64,000 bases of DNA from assembly GCA_019359675.1 (NCBI GenBank), contig JAHHGX010000020.1, positions 336,071 to 400,070 of the forward strand, written 5' to 3'. This document shows, piece by piece, positions 52,858 through 62,624 of this stretch (the first letter of the stretch is position 1; each line of letters begins with the position of its first letter). The stretch comes from Calothrix sp. FI2-JRJ7 (GTDB lineage Bacteria; Cyanobacteriota; Cyanobacteriia; Cyanobacteriales; Nostocaceae). Made by a program: the position numbers and the translations under genes. The notes under the pieces are model-generated. The model was given only the letters and a program-made list of their open reading frames with translations. It was not told the DNA's origin and searched no databases.

Positions 52858-55328
52858 TTTCCTTTCATCCTAACTTCCTTTAACACATCAGTTATTGGAC
52901 AGTCTTTGTCATCAAAACTTAATGAAACTTCATAGCGAGTTAATGGGAACGGTTCTAAGAGTTTACCTTTTTCGTGACTTTCTAGGCGCCACCATAACGT
53001 TTGGACTGCTATTTGTTTGGTATCATCAAACTCAAAGGTGATTTCGGCAAGATTGTTAACACCGACAACTTCTTTACCATGTCCCCATAGTCCTTTATAC
53101 TCGTGATGGTTTTTTGCCATTGATAAATAATGGTTTAATGGTTTTAAACGGTCTTGTCGAGGTAAGGGAGCTACAATTGATTGCGTGTTATGTAAGTTAG
53201 GATTAGATGAATAATGGATATTCTCTAAGAGTGCTGGCAAAAAATCTATACGATACCACCATTCAGGTTTTTTAGTAATATCAGGCAGTCTAAACCAACT
53301 ACGTTCTTCAACTATATTAATTAGTGCAGGACTTTTATCGATGTGCAAAGGTAGACATTGCATAAAAGCATCAGCGTATGTACATACTACCCCAACTTCT
53401 TGCTTCTTCGCTTCTGGGTTAGACCATCCTAAAATTTCAGCTCTGGGGTGATAGTCTATTAATTGGAATGGCACAAAACCTTTGAGGTGTAACGAGTAGC
53501 TTCCACCTGGTTCGCGTTTCTCGTTTCGCAATGAACTGCTGGTAAACTGAGCTATGACTAATTGTGGGTTTGCTGGTAGTGGAAACTCGAATGGTTGGGT
53601 TGCTGAATATTGTAAGCGTGCGGAGAAACTATAGTGAACATCACCACTAAGCATGACGATGCGACTACTTTGTCTTGATGTTCGTAGTGCTAAACGTGCG
53701 ATAAATTTTTCAAATGAAGAAGCTTGTAGTCCCCATGCTTCTGGGTCAAACCCCCAAGCAGCAGTACCTAATTTTTCAGCAACTGCTTTAGCTGACTTTT
53801 GAATACCTTCGAGAAAAGGTAAACCTACAACGGGACTGGGTGAGATAACTATTGTGACTTTATTGTCGTCGGATATTTCGGGGAGTTGTTGTTCTAAAGC
53901 TTCGTCGCTTAAAAGTTCTGGAAAGTCAAAGTCTTCACCAGGAAAACCTCTTAAAGTGCGGGTGTCGAGAAATATGACTTCGTAACCGGGGCCAGTAACC
54001 GTGTAATTCCAATTTATACTATTATCTAAATGCGGCAGGCGCCTGGGGTTGGTGCTTCTAATTTCTGTAACAGTGGGTAAACCAAGTCGTTTGGAAATTT
54101 CGGTTTCGGAGTCAGGGTCATTACCTTTACTCTTCGACCAAGTTTGTAATGCTGAAAGAAGTGCTGCACCAGGTTTATCGTTACTAAACTCCAATGGAGT
54201 GTTACCCCAAGCTTGGCAAATGCTATATCCTAGTAAACCATTTTGAATGATACGGCGCCCAAGTGGTTTAGAAAGAACACGGTCGCACCATGCCATATTC
54301 AAATTCCAGTCGTCAGTAATTTCATGGTCATCGAATATCATGTATGTAGGGATATTAGCTAACGCACGTCGTACTTGTTTAATAGTTGAAATAAATTCCT
54401 TGAGATAAGTAATTTCTTTATCAAAATCTGATTCTTTTTGTTTATCCTGACTTGTTGCTTCGAGTAAGTAAATATCGCTATACTGTGGAAAATCTTCAAC
54501 ATTAACCCAAAGTACATCGCTCCAAGCAAACAAATACATTGCCATAAATTCGCCAAATGTAAATAAATGGCTTTTAGCAATATCAGTAATTCGATTCAAT
54601 TTATCTAAACTAGCTGTTAACCCAGCAATATTTGTAGCTAAATTATTACGTTGACCAGGTTTAAGCTCATCTAAATTTGTCACACCTGGTAAAGGTTCTG
54701 ACCATCCTAAAAGTGTTTCTGCTGCATCCATCAGCATAAACAACAACGCATCAGCTACATCATCTACATAAATTTGGTCACCTGTAAGAAAAAGCTGATG
54801 TGGACGTTGTTCTACTGATATAGCTAAAGCTTCACGTATCATTTTATTCAAGGAAGCCATTGCATCCAAGCTCTCACCATGCAGCTTGCGACAAGAACCA
54901 TGAACAATACGTAAATCATTTATATCATTAGGAGGAAGCGCAAAAGAGGGTAAATTATATTCAGAATGTACATCTGGATATGCAATTTCTAAAATAGAAC
55001 CTTCAGAATTTAACACCCCAGGAGTATCTAACGTTTCACCTGGATTAAAAGCTAAATTATATAGATAATTTTCACCGTCTCTAAGTATGGAATAATTAGA
55101 TTGTGCAGTAATCGCCACAATATGTAAATTATCGCCAACTTGCGTAGTCTTTTGTCTAGCAGTAATTAAAGCATTTTTATTAGTATCTAAAATTACTAAA
55201 GTCACCGTGCGACTTTCTTTTAAAGCAATCCACACAGTCACCGAATAGTTGTCAGTTCGTCGTAGAATAGGCCCAGCAAGAACTAAGGGTAGTGTATTAA
55301 TTCGTTCTCGTAACGGAATCCAGTTCAT
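52854..55328 (-). CDS. PhoD-like metallophosphatase, large cytoplasmic form
   Basis: 824 residues. N-terminal beta domain (about 15-125), then the PhoD-type core: RIVHGSCRKLHGESLDAM, LFLTGDQIYVDDVADALLF (metal Asp residues), IFDDHEITDDWNLNMAWC and VMLSGDVHYSFSARLQY. The C-terminal about 200 residues form an extra domain ending in a beta-rich block (ITFEFDDTKQIAVQTLWWR). There is no signal peptide, unlike exported PhoD, so substrates may be internal phosphodiesters. It forms an operon with the TolC-like gene by a 4-nt overlap, an unusual pairing. Confidence 0.87.
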   Translation of the reverse strand: MNWIPLRERINTLPLVLAGPILRRTDNYSVTVWIALKESRTVTLVILDTNKNALITARQKTTQVGDNLHIVAITAQSNYSILRDGENYLYNLAFNPGETLDTPGVLNSEGSILEIAYPDVHSEYNLPSFALPPNDINDLRIVHGSCRKLHGESLDAMASLNKMIREALAISVEQRPHQLFLTGDQIYVDDVADALLFMLMDAAETLLGWSEPLPGVTNLDELKPGQRNNLATNIAGLTASLDKLNRITDIAKSHLFTFGEFMAMYLFAWSDVLWVNVEDFPQYSDIYLLEATSQDKQKESDFDKEITYLKEFISTIKQVRRALANIPTYMIFDDHEITDDWNLNMAWCDRVLSKPLGRRIIQNGLLGYSICQAWGNTPLEFSNDKPGAALLSALQTWSKSKGNDPDSETEISKRLGLPTVTEIRSTNPRRLPHLDNSINWNYTVTGPGYEVIFLDTRTLRGFPGEDFDFPELLSDEALEQQLPEISDDNKVTIVISPSPVVGLPFLEGIQKSAKAVAEKLGTAAWGFDPEAWGLQASSFEKFIARLALRTSRQSSRIVMLSGDVHYSFSARLQYSATQPFEFPLPANPQLVIAQFTSSSLRNEKREPGGSYSLHLKGFVPFQLIDYHPRAEILGWSNPEAKKQEVGVVCTYADAFMQCLPLHIDKSPALINIVEERSWFRLPDITKKPEWWYRIDFLPALLENIHYSSNPNLHNTQSIVAPLPRQDRLKPLNHYLSMAKNHHEYKGLWGHGKEVVGVNNLAEITFEFDDTKQIAVQTLWWRLESHEKGKLLEPFPLTRYEVSLSFDDKDCPITDVLKEVRMKGK

Positions 55329-55381
55329 GCATCATTGATTAGGAGTACATTTCGAGTATATTTCGCCTTTCCTCAAATGTG

Positions 55382-56755
55382 TCAACTGTGAATTGTCTTA
55401 CCTCTGTGCCCTCCGTGTCTCTGTGGTAAAATAGAACTTCCCAAAACTTGTAGAATAATTTTTGGATGATAAAGTGCGAGGGGTGATTTTAATAAATGGG
55501 AGACTTCAGTAAATAAGCTATATAAACTTGGGTCAACAGTAACATTCGCTATGAGTTTACGATTGTACCATCCAATAAAATCTAAGATAAAATTGCTTTT
55601 ACTAGCTTTGGCGCCTGTAGTTGTGGGAAACTGAGAATCTTGCTGTGTTGCCAGCATCCAATGCAAATGGTTACTTTTAGCTAACCGTTGTTGAAAGCGT
55701 GAAGTCACCAATTTATTTGTTTGCAGCCAATCTCGTAATACCATAGCCGATAAAGCACCAACCGTCATCCCCTGTCCGTAAACAGGACATAACGCACAAA
55801 CAGCATCACCCAAAGCGATAAAACCAGTTGGCATTTCGATTTTCTCATAATGGCGCCAACGGTTAGTAGTAGCACGGTGAGCATATACAGGTGAAATGGG
55901 TTCAGCGTTTTTTATTGCTTCATAAAATTCTGGATTTGCCAAAGTATGAGCAAACTCCAAAAACCCTGCATCATCCAATGGTGGATACTCATGTCCATAA
56001 CCACCAAGTGTTGCTATCCATTCTCCATTTTCAATTTTAGCTAAATATCCCAAGCGTTTATGAGAAGGCGCCTGTTGGGCAATTAGCATAACTTTCCAAT
56101 CACCATTAAAATGGGTAGGTTGCTTGTAGCGTCGAGTTGCGTAACCTAAAAATGGATTAATAACAGTTTCAGTAGGGACTGCAAAACCTAATTCCTTCAA
56201 CCACTGCGGAGCATTAGAACCGCGTCCGCTTGCATCGACAACTAAATCAGCCAATAATTCTTGTATATTACCGCTAGCTATATCTTGTATTTTTAGACCC
56301 GTGACTTGCATATTCTCCAAGTCACCAATTAAACCAATAACGCGATGTTCCTCAACAAACTTGATATTTGCTATCTCGCGTAACCGAGAACGAACTGCCC
56401 ATTCCAATAGTGGACGTGAACAAGTGAAGGAAACAACATCAGAAACAGTATCTAGTTTTGGACTCCAATTTCCACGGGCAAAGTAATGAAACTCACGCAC
56501 CCAATCAATTTGTTGGGCGCCTTTTGTGCTAAGTTCTACACCAATACCACAGAAAAGCTCTTCAAGAATTCGATAACCCCGTGTTAGTAGTACATGTGGC
56601 TGCACAGATTGTGGTACACCTCTACGCTTCTCAGGACATAAGGGTAATTTATCGCGTTCGATAATTGTCACCGAAGCAAAATGGTCACTTAGAACGCGCG
56701 CTGATAGTAATCCTGCTATACTGGCGCCGATTACAATTGCATGTTCGCGCTTCAT
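55382..56755 (-). CDS. FAD-dependent oxidoreductase (monooxygenase/halogenase-like)
   Basis: 457 residues. Rossmann FAD site AIVIGASIAGLLSARVLSDH with IIERDKLP; DLVVDASGRGSNAPQWLKEL (DG-type motif); and FIALGDAVCALCPVYGQGMT (GD motif) identify a PHBH-type flavoprotein of the 2-polyprenyl-6-methoxyphenol hydroxylase class. It hydroxylates or reduces an unknown, probably hydrophobic, substrate. The C-terminal LPQRHGGHRGKTIHS is encoded by a dispersed repeat (55,400-55,433), so the original C-terminus was probably different. Divergence gap to the multicopper oxidase is 122 bp. Confidence 0.88.
   Translation of the reverse strand: MKREHAIVIGASIAGLLSARVLSDHFASVTIIERDKLPLCPEKRRGVPQSVQPHVLLTRGYRILEELFCGIGVELSTKGAQQIDWVREFHYFARGNWSPKLDTVSDVVSFTCSRPLLEWAVRSRLREIANIKFVEEHRVIGLIGDLENMQVTGLKIQDIASGNIQELLADLVVDASGRGSNAPQWLKELGFAVPTETVINPFLGYATRRYKQPTHFNGDWKVMLIAQQAPSHKRLGYLAKIENGEWIATLGGYGHEYPPLDDAGFLEFAHTLANPEFYEAIKNAEPISPVYAHRATTNRWRHYEKIEMPTGFIALGDAVCALCPVYGQGMTVGALSAMVLRDWLQTNKLVTSRFQQRLAKSNHLHWMLATQQDSQFPTTTGAKASKSNFILDFIGWYNRKLIANVTVDPSLYSLFTEVSHLLKSPLALYHPKIILQVLGSSILPQRHGGHRGKTIHS
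55400..55433. repeat. TTACCACAGAGACACGGAGG repeat inside the oxidoreductase 3' end
   Basis: On the minus strand TTTTACCACAGAGACACGGA continues GGGCACAGAGGTAAGACA. Related copies at 48,033-48,075 and, partially, 21,675-21,695. It codes for the last residues of the oxidoreductase. Confidence 0.85.
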
Positions 56756-56876
56756 AATATCGGTTTGTGTAAGTTATTAAATTATTAAGTTATGTAATCT
56801 AATTATACAGCTTTGAATATGACCCCCCTTTTAAAGGGGGGATAAAACTATTGTACTAAAATATGCTTGATCGGAA

Positions 56877-58370
56877 TTATAGCGATGGCGCCGGAAGTGG
56901 TTTTGGTGGCGCCGACATTGGGTCTATACCACCTTGTCCGACTTCAAACTGGCTCATCATGTCGTGGTCTTCGTGAACCATATTATGGCAGTGATACATA
57001 TACTTGCCTGTATGAGGTTTAAACTTCCCAATTATTCGCACAGTCTCGTTTTCACCAACGTAGAAGACATCCTTCAAGCCTCGCTCATAAGCAAAAGGAG
57101 GTTGACCATTGCGGTCAAGAATTTGACCCTCAATGAGGTGAACGTGAACTGGATGAAACCATAATCCTGAAGTGTTTTGTAGCCTCCAAATCTCCACCTC
57201 TTCCAGTTGTGGGTTTGCGTCTACTCTGTTTTTATCCCATCCCTTATCGTTGATGAGCCACATTCGGTTGCTCCGATCAAATATAAACTCGCGCGTTCTT
57301 ACAGCGTCTGATTCTGAAAGAAATTGAATATTGCGTAATGTGCTGGGAATAGAACTGTTATCAACTTCAGAACGCACAACATCAAAACGCATAATTTTGT
57401 TCGTATTACCAGTATTATCGTTATTGGGGAGTCCTAGATTTTGCAGTTGTACTCGAGTTCCTATGGAGTATTTGGAGAAGTCAATAATCAAGTCATATCG
57501 CTCTGCCATTCCAAGACGCATATCTTTTGTAGTCATTGGTCTAGGCATTAACCCATCATCAGTACCAATGACAGTTATGTCATCACCTGTACTCAGAGCC
57601 AGTTTGTAAGAACGGGAAATTGATGCGTTTAACACGCGGAAGCGGTATTTACGGTTAGCAACTTCCATGCGAGGCCAAGGGACACCGTTGACTGTAATTA
57701 CCTCCCCCATCAAACTATGTTGAGCTTGGTCATCAAAAATCAGTGAACCATTAGCAGCGAATGTCTTATCGTGAATAATCAGAGGGATATCATAATCTCC
57801 GGACGGGAGCGGCAAATTCAGTTCCTCATCATCCTGAACAATATACATCCCAGCCAAACCCATGTAGGCATTGAAGGAAGTCTTTCCAAGTGCATGGTCG
57901 TGGTACCACATAATAGAGGCAATGCTGTTGGGATAGACATAATCCTTGTAGAATCCCGGAGAAATCAAATCTTCAGCGTAGCCATCATACTGGGGTAGGG
58001 AGGGCATCCCATGCAAATGAACTGATGTATCTACACTAAGATTATTAATAAATCTGACAACAGATTGCCGATGTTTACGTTGTTTAATCGTGGGTCCGGG
58101 GAAGATACCGTTATAGCCCCAAATCTGAGTTACTCGTCTTGGTAAAATCTCTACCTGAACTGCCTGCATTGTTATCTGATAGTAGTCAGTGCTAGAATCG
58201 CTACGCACAGGGTTCAATACTGGCGGTTTACGGAACGCAAGTGTAAAAGGTTCTACTCGCTCATCAGTTCTTTGAGCATATCCCCGATACTGAAGTCCTA
58301 TAGGTAGCAAAATACCACCACCCGCAAACGCTGCAATCTTTAATAATTCACGTCTAGTGACTTTCTTCAT
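56877..58370 (-). CDS. Tat-exported multicopper oxidase (CotA/bilirubin-oxidase-like laccase)
   Basis: 497-residue laccase-type enzyme that oxidises phenols, bilirubin or metal ions with O2. Twin-arginine signal MKKVTRRELLKIAAFAGGGI, cleavage near GYA. Copper ligands: HLHG (near SVHLHGMPSLPQYDG), MWYHDHALG, HPVHVHLIEG and YHCHNMVHEDHDMM (type 1 His-Cys-His and axial Met). The DGYAEDLI and LGLAGMYIVQDDEE regions resemble CotA. A Pro-rich tail (MSAPPKPLPAPSL) carries two GGCGCC sites. Upstream is an operator-like inverted repeat at 58,414-58,464. Confidence 0.93.
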   Translation of the reverse strand: MKKVTRRELLKIAAFAGGGILLPIGLQYRGYAQRTDERVEPFTLAFRKPPVLNPVRSDSSTDYYQITMQAVQVEILPRRVTQIWGYNGIFPGPTIKQRKHRQSVVRFINNLSVDTSVHLHGMPSLPQYDGYAEDLISPGFYKDYVYPNSIASIMWYHDHALGKTSFNAYMGLAGMYIVQDDEELNLPLPSGDYDIPLIIHDKTFAANGSLIFDDQAQHSLMGEVITVNGVPWPRMEVANRKYRFRVLNASISRSYKLALSTGDDITVIGTDDGLMPRPMTTKDMRLGMAERYDLIIDFSKYSIGTRVQLQNLGLPNNDNTGNTNKIMRFDVVRSEVDNSSIPSTLRNIQFLSESDAVRTREFIFDRSNRMWLINDKGWDKNRVDANPQLEEVEIWRLQNTSGLWFHPVHVHLIEGQILDRNGQPPFAYERGLKDVFYVGENETVRIIGKFKPHTGKYMYHCHNMVHEDHDMMSQFEVGQGGIDPMSAPPKPLPAPSL

Positions 58371-59050
58371 GATTAACCTCCTTAATAAGGAAGCTGTATA
58401 AATTCGATTACTTTAATTACTGTGAAAAACTTTTAACAGTGTATTTTTTTTCACAGTGTAATTATTACAGAAATAAAATCATGCCTTATTATACTTTTGT
58501 CAATAAATCAAAATAAATGTAAAGTTCTAAAAAACAGTTGTTAAAAACAAATGTGAAGAAAAGTTACATTTTTATCATTAATACCTTTTTAACTACACTC
58601 ATTAATGAGATGTAAGGGTGTCAGGAAAAATAGTGTTCCTTTGATCCGTAAAGGCTGATTTGTACAGTATATTCGTGGTGAAGTGATGAAAATGTTTATT
58701 TAAAAAGATTTTAGGTTAAATTAGCTGTTATTTAGCTAAATATATACTAAATATTCAATAATTTTTAATTTTTATTAAAATAATCTTATTTACAGTAAAA
58801 GCTTACTATTGAAAAAAGCAAGCAAAAATTTAATAAAAGTTTATTTTATCAAACCCTATTGTTAATTTTATTTAAATAAATTTAATAAAAAGAAATGGTC
58901 TCAATTTTTACGTTTTGTAAAGATTACATTTTTCAAGAAAAAAAAATCAAAAAATAACGAAAAATATGGCAATAACATTTCTGATAGGTAGAGTATATGT
59001 ACTTTGGTAGGAGATAGTTTAAACAAGCGAATAAGAAGGCAATTACATAA
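58371..59050. other. Very AT-rich divergent intergenic region
   Basis: 680 bp between the multicopper oxidase and the TPR gene. Apart from the inverted repeat near the oxidase it is mostly A/T tracts with no GGCGCC, no gene and no recognisable repeat of the other families. Confidence 0.6.
58414..58464 (-). promoter_or_regulatory. Operator-like inverted repeat upstream of the multicopper oxidase
   Basis: TAATTACTGTGAAAA (58,414-58,428) and TTTTCACAGTGTAATTA (58,448-58,464) are complementary apart from two bases, with the octamer ACAGTGTA repeated at 58,436-58,443 and 58,453-58,460. It begins 44 nt before the start codon. It could bind a copper- or stress-responsive dimer or fold in the leader RNA. 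Confidence 0.6.
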
Positions 59051-59776
59051 ATGAATAGCATACTAAATCAGTATCAAAACGAGCAAGAATACTTAGAAAC
59101 GATTGCTGCTTATGACCGTATCCTTTCCCTTAACCCTGGAAATATCAACGCTTTAAATAATAAAGGGAATACGCTACAAAATCTGGCAGACCTATACTTA
59201 GAGCTATCGCAGTATTCAGAGTCACAAAAGTTATATCTTCAAGCAATCGCTACCTACGACCATATCCTCTCCCTAATTCCTAATCGTATCTCTGTTCTTA
59301 ACAACAAAGGAAATGCACTGCAAAATTTGGCAGATATATACTTAGAGCTATTGCAGTATATAGAGGCACAAAAATTTTATATTCAAGCTATTGGCGCCTA
59401 TGACCACACCCTCTCTCTGGGTTCTGATAATATTTACACTATCAACAATAAGGGGTTAGCACTCAAAAGTCTGGCAGACTTATATACGAGGTTATCGCAG
59501 TATTCAGAAGCACAAAAATTATACATAGAAGCAATCTCTGCCTACGACCAAGTTTTATGCCTTGACCCTAATAATATTTACGCTTTGAATAATAAGGGGA
59601 ATGGGTTGCTTTGCTTGGGTCATTTACTTAAAAATCTATTTCAACATCAAGAAGCTCTTCAGTGTTATCAAGCAGCATTGACGGCATTTAATCACTCCGA
59701 CGCTATTGCCCCAAATGACGAATATATTCAAAGCTTGAGAGAACAAACGCAGCAACTACTTAAAACATACTTTTAA
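59051..59776 (+). CDS. TPR protein of 48-residue repeats
   Basis: 241 residues consisting of four copies of a 48-residue unit starting near residues 21, 69, 117 and 165. Consensus: YD(R/H)(I/T)LSL, then (I/A)LNNKGNALQNLADLYLEL, SQYSEAQKLYIQAI. The 48-residue length equals a 34-residue TPR plus a 14-residue linker helix, like Sel1/TPR hybrids. The near identity of units suggests recent duplication. A soluble protein-interaction scaffold with unknown partners. ATG 59,051 has AGAAGG upstream. Confidence 0.85.
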   Translation: MNSILNQYQNEQEYLETIAAYDRILSLNPGNINALNNKGNTLQNLADLYLELSQYSESQKLYLQAIATYDHILSLIPNRISVLNNKGNALQNLADIYLELLQYIEAQKFYIQAIGAYDHTLSLGSDNIYTINNKGLALKSLADLYTRLSQYSEAQKLYIEAISAYDQVLCLDPNNIYALNNKGNGLLCLGHLLKNLFQHQEALQCYQAALTAFNHSDAIAPNDEYIQSLREQTQQLLKTYF

Positions 59777-59800
59777 TCAAATGGACTAAGTGTATTAAAT

Positions 59801-59828
59801 GTAGAGACGTTACATATAACGTCTCTAC
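59801..59828. repeat. GTAGAGA...TCTCTAC palindrome (copy 4)
   Basis: GTAGAGACGTTA and TAACGTCTCTAC arms around CATA, in the convergent gap between the TPR gene and the ABC permease gene. Likely a bidirectional terminator. Confidence 0.85.
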
Positions 59829-59847
59829 AACCAACGCATGTTAATTA

Positions 59848-60876
59848 TTAGTAGCGGATGCGGGGGTCTACGTAGGCGTTGAGGATGTCGATGGTGATGC
59901 TTGCCATTACTACTATGGTGCCGAAGAATACCATGATTCCTTGTACGGTTGGGTAGTCGCGTTCGTTGATGGCTTCAAATAGGCGGTTGGCTAGACCTGG
60001 CCATGAGAATGTGACTTCGGTGAGGACGGCGCCACCTAATAACGAAGCAAAGGTTAATCCGAGAACGGTGATGACTGGAATTAGGGCGTTTTTTAGTGCG
60101 TGGGAGAAAAGGATTTTGTTTTCGGGGATACCTCTTGCTCTTGCGGCTTCTACGTAGTCTGATTGTAGTGTTTGTTTGAGGTTGACTCTAACGATGCGCT
60201 CGAAGATGCCGCTTAATAATACTCCTAGAGTACAACTTGGTAGTATCAAGTATTGGATTGCTGTAAAGAACTCGACAAATTTACCACGAAGCAAACTATC
60301 TATAGTATATAAGCCTGTGAGTTTTGCAGGCGCCTCTAAGGTTACGGGAAAGCGACTTCCTAATGGTAGTATATCTAAACTAACAGCGAAGATTAATTGT
60401 AATAACATTCCTGCCCAAAACATTGGCAGGGCATAAGTAATAATGCCAAATAATCTACCACCGATATCAAGTGAGGTACCAGGACGTGAAGCAGAAAGTG
60501 TACCAACGGCAATACCAACTAGTAATGCCACGATGATACTAAACACCGCTAACTCAGCAGTTGCGGGGAAGTGTTCACCGATAATATCCCAGACGCTTTT
60601 ACCGCGACTTGATATAGATTTACCCATGTCCAATTTGAAAATCAAGTTTCCCAAGTAGTTAAGATACTGCAACGGCAAAGGTAAATCTAATCCTAGTTGT
60701 TTCCGCATTGCTTCTTTTGCACTATCAGGCGCCCGACCACCAAGAATAGCATCAACAGGGTCGCCAGGTGTTGCACGCAGTAACAAAAACACCATTGTAA
60801 CAATTGTTAGTATTTGTAGTGGCGCCAGTAGTAAGCGCGTCACCACATAATATGTAAGAGCCTTTGAACGTGACAT
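59848..60876 (-). CDS. ABC transporter permease, DppB family
   Basis: 342-residue inner-membrane permease of peptide/nickel/opine importers. N-terminal helix, a large periplasmic loop, then five helices; the ATPase-contacting EAA loop reads DYVEAARARGIPENKILFSH, followed by ALIPVITVLGLTFASLLGGA. VFLLLRATPGDPVDAILGG after helix 1 is typical of DppB. It follows the binding-protein gene with about 105 bp of heptamer repeats in between. The companion DppC permease and the ATPases are not in the window. Confidence 0.92.
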   Translation of the reverse strand: MSRSKALTYYVVTRLLLAPLQILTIVTMVFLLLRATPGDPVDAILGGRAPDSAKEAMRKQLGLDLPLPLQYLNYLGNLIFKLDMGKSISSRGKSVWDIIGEHFPATAELAVFSIIVALLVGIAVGTLSASRPGTSLDIGGRLFGIITYALPMFWAGMLLQLIFAVSLDILPLGSRFPVTLEAPAKLTGLYTIDSLLRGKFVEFFTAIQYLILPSCTLGVLLSGIFERIVRVNLKQTLQSDYVEAARARGIPENKILFSHALKNALIPVITVLGLTFASLLGGAVLTEVTFSWPGLANRLFEAINERDYPTVQGIMVFFGTIVVMASITIDILNAYVDPRIRY

Positions 60877-60884
60877 GAATTTTA

Positions 60885-60938
60885 GTTATGAGTTATGAGT
60901 TATGAGTTATGAGTTGTGAGTTGTGAGTTATGAGTTAG
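60885..60938. repeat. Heptamer tandem repeat (TTATGAG/TTGTGAG)
   Basis: At least seven consecutive GTTATGA or GTTGTGA units, the clearest STRR array in the window, located between the ABC binding-protein and permease genes. Confidence 0.9.
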
Positions 60939-60980
60939 GTAATTTCTTAACTCGTAAGTAGGGCATAGCCCCACCTACTC

Positions 60981-62624
60981 CTAACTATTTTTAGTAATTC
61001 CGCTGTAAATTAATAATTGGCTTGCGTCTTGTTTGACACCTTTGACTCCGTTTTGGGCGAACAAATAATCTTGTTCTTGCCATAGGGGAATATATGGTAC
61101 GTCTTTGGCGAGGATGTCTTGAATTTGAGCGAATATTTGTTTACGTTTTGCTGGGTCTTGTTCTTTGCGCTGTGCTTCGATAAGTTGGTTCATGTTTTCG
61201 TTATAGTAAAATGAGCCTTGAGAAACACTACCGCCTTTTTGACAGCCTTTTTCTGGTGTACCTTTTTCACACTGTAAGAATGGTTGTACATAGTTGTCAG
61301 GGTCTAGAAAATCTGGATACCATTCAACTAAACTCAATGGATAAACTCCTTGAGGTGCATTTTTATAAAAGCTGGTTGAGTCAATACCATTCGTTTGAAT
61401 TTGTAATAAGCCATCCATTGTTTTATTCGCAATGGCTTTGATTACTACTGCTGTTAAACCTGTTGTGGGAATATTAGAACGATACCAAAGTTCTAATGAA
61501 GCAGGATTTTCTCTTGTAAAACCAGCTTGTTTGAGCAGTTTTTGGGCTTTTTCTGCATTCCCATTGGCGCCATACTCTTCTCTAAACACGGGTTTATAAA
61601 CATCAAAGGTATTGGGAACCATGCTAAATAGCGCTTGTCCTTGTCCGTATAATACCCGCTCTAACACTATGCTACGGTCAAGCATTGCAGCTATTGCTTG
61701 TCTTACCAGTGGGTTATCGAGAGGTTTTTGGTTACGGTTGACTGCCATAAATGATATAACGCTACCGTTATTGGCAATTGCCTGCCAATCACCTTTTTCA
61801 ACGTTTTTTTGCAAGCTACGAATTTGGTCGGCATCCATCGACATACCAGCTACGTCAATCGATTTTTTCCGAAACGCATTATATATATTGACACCACTAC
61901 TCAATATTTGAACTGTTACACCTTGATTTAATGGCTTTTTGCCCCAATATTTATCAAAGACATCAAACTGGATTTTATCGGTGGCAAAATTTACTAATTT
62001 ATAAGGGCCAGTACCAATAAAAACATTCGGGTTAAATTTACCTTCACCTATTTCATAAGTTTTAGGAGATACAGCACATACTCCAGCAAAAGCAAGCAAT
62101 GAAGGAAAAGCCGCAAATTGTTTTTTTAACTTAACTGTTAACTCATACTCACCTGTAGCTGTGGCAGACTCAACGATATCCCCTAGTAAAAAAGCTGGTT
62201 TACCTCCATTCTTAATAAACCGTTCTAAACTAAACGCCATTGCTTTGGCATTAAACGGTGTACCATCATGGAATACAACTCCCTGACGTAGAGGCATAGT
62301 GTACGTCAAACCATCTGGGCTAATTTTGGGTAAAGCTGTTGCAAGCTGTGGTTCAATCTCTGTACTTCCAACTTTATACGTATAAAGCCTATCACTCATG
62401 TTATAAATTAAACCTAGTGACCCGGTTTCATAAGCATCTGCTGGGTCAAGAGTTCGAGGTTTATTCGTCGTACCAATCGTAATACGACTATCCGACGCTG
62501 ATACAGGAGTCGTTAATTGCGGACTCAGCGCACTACCGAAAGCTAGAAGTAAGCATAGACAAAACAAACTGATAACTAACTTGACCCGACCAAAACGTCG
62601 CATTATTGGCGCCATCCTATACAT
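60981..62624 (-). CDS. ABC transporter substrate-binding protein, DppA/OppA family
   Basis: 547 residues with a signal peptide or anchor (about 14-38, VKLVISLFCLCLLLAFGSAL, no clear lipobox). Family blocks: NKPRTLDPADAYETGSLGLI, DRLYTYKVGSTEIEPQLA, LRQGVVFHDGTPFNAKAMAF and a long ligand cleft region ending LVEWYPDFLDPDNYVQPFL. Binds oligopeptides, nickel chelates or other small solutes in the periplasm and feeds the DppB-type permease. Start codon choice among ATG 62,624, 62,615 and 62,603 is open. Confidence 0.9.
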   Translation of the reverse strand: MYRMAPIMRRFGRVKLVISLFCLCLLLAFGSALSPQLTTPVSASDSRITIGTTNKPRTLDPADAYETGSLGLIYNMSDRLYTYKVGSTEIEPQLATALPKISPDGLTYTMPLRQGVVFHDGTPFNAKAMAFSLERFIKNGGKPAFLLGDIVESATATGEYELTVKLKKQFAAFPSLLAFAGVCAVSPKTYEIGEGKFNPNVFIGTGPYKLVNFATDKIQFDVFDKYWGKKPLNQGVTVQILSSGVNIYNAFRKKSIDVAGMSMDADQIRSLQKNVEKGDWQAIANNGSVISFMAVNRNQKPLDNPLVRQAIAAMLDRSIVLERVLYGQGQALFSMVPNTFDVYKPVFREEYGANGNAEKAQKLLKQAGFTRENPASLELWYRSNIPTTGLTAVVIKAIANKTMDGLLQIQTNGIDSTSFYKNAPQGVYPLSLVEWYPDFLDPDNYVQPFLQCEKGTPEKGCQKGGSVSQGSFYYNENMNQLIEAQRKEQDPAKRKQIFAQIQDILAKDVPYIPLWQEQDYLFAQNGVKGVKQDASQLLIYSGITKNS

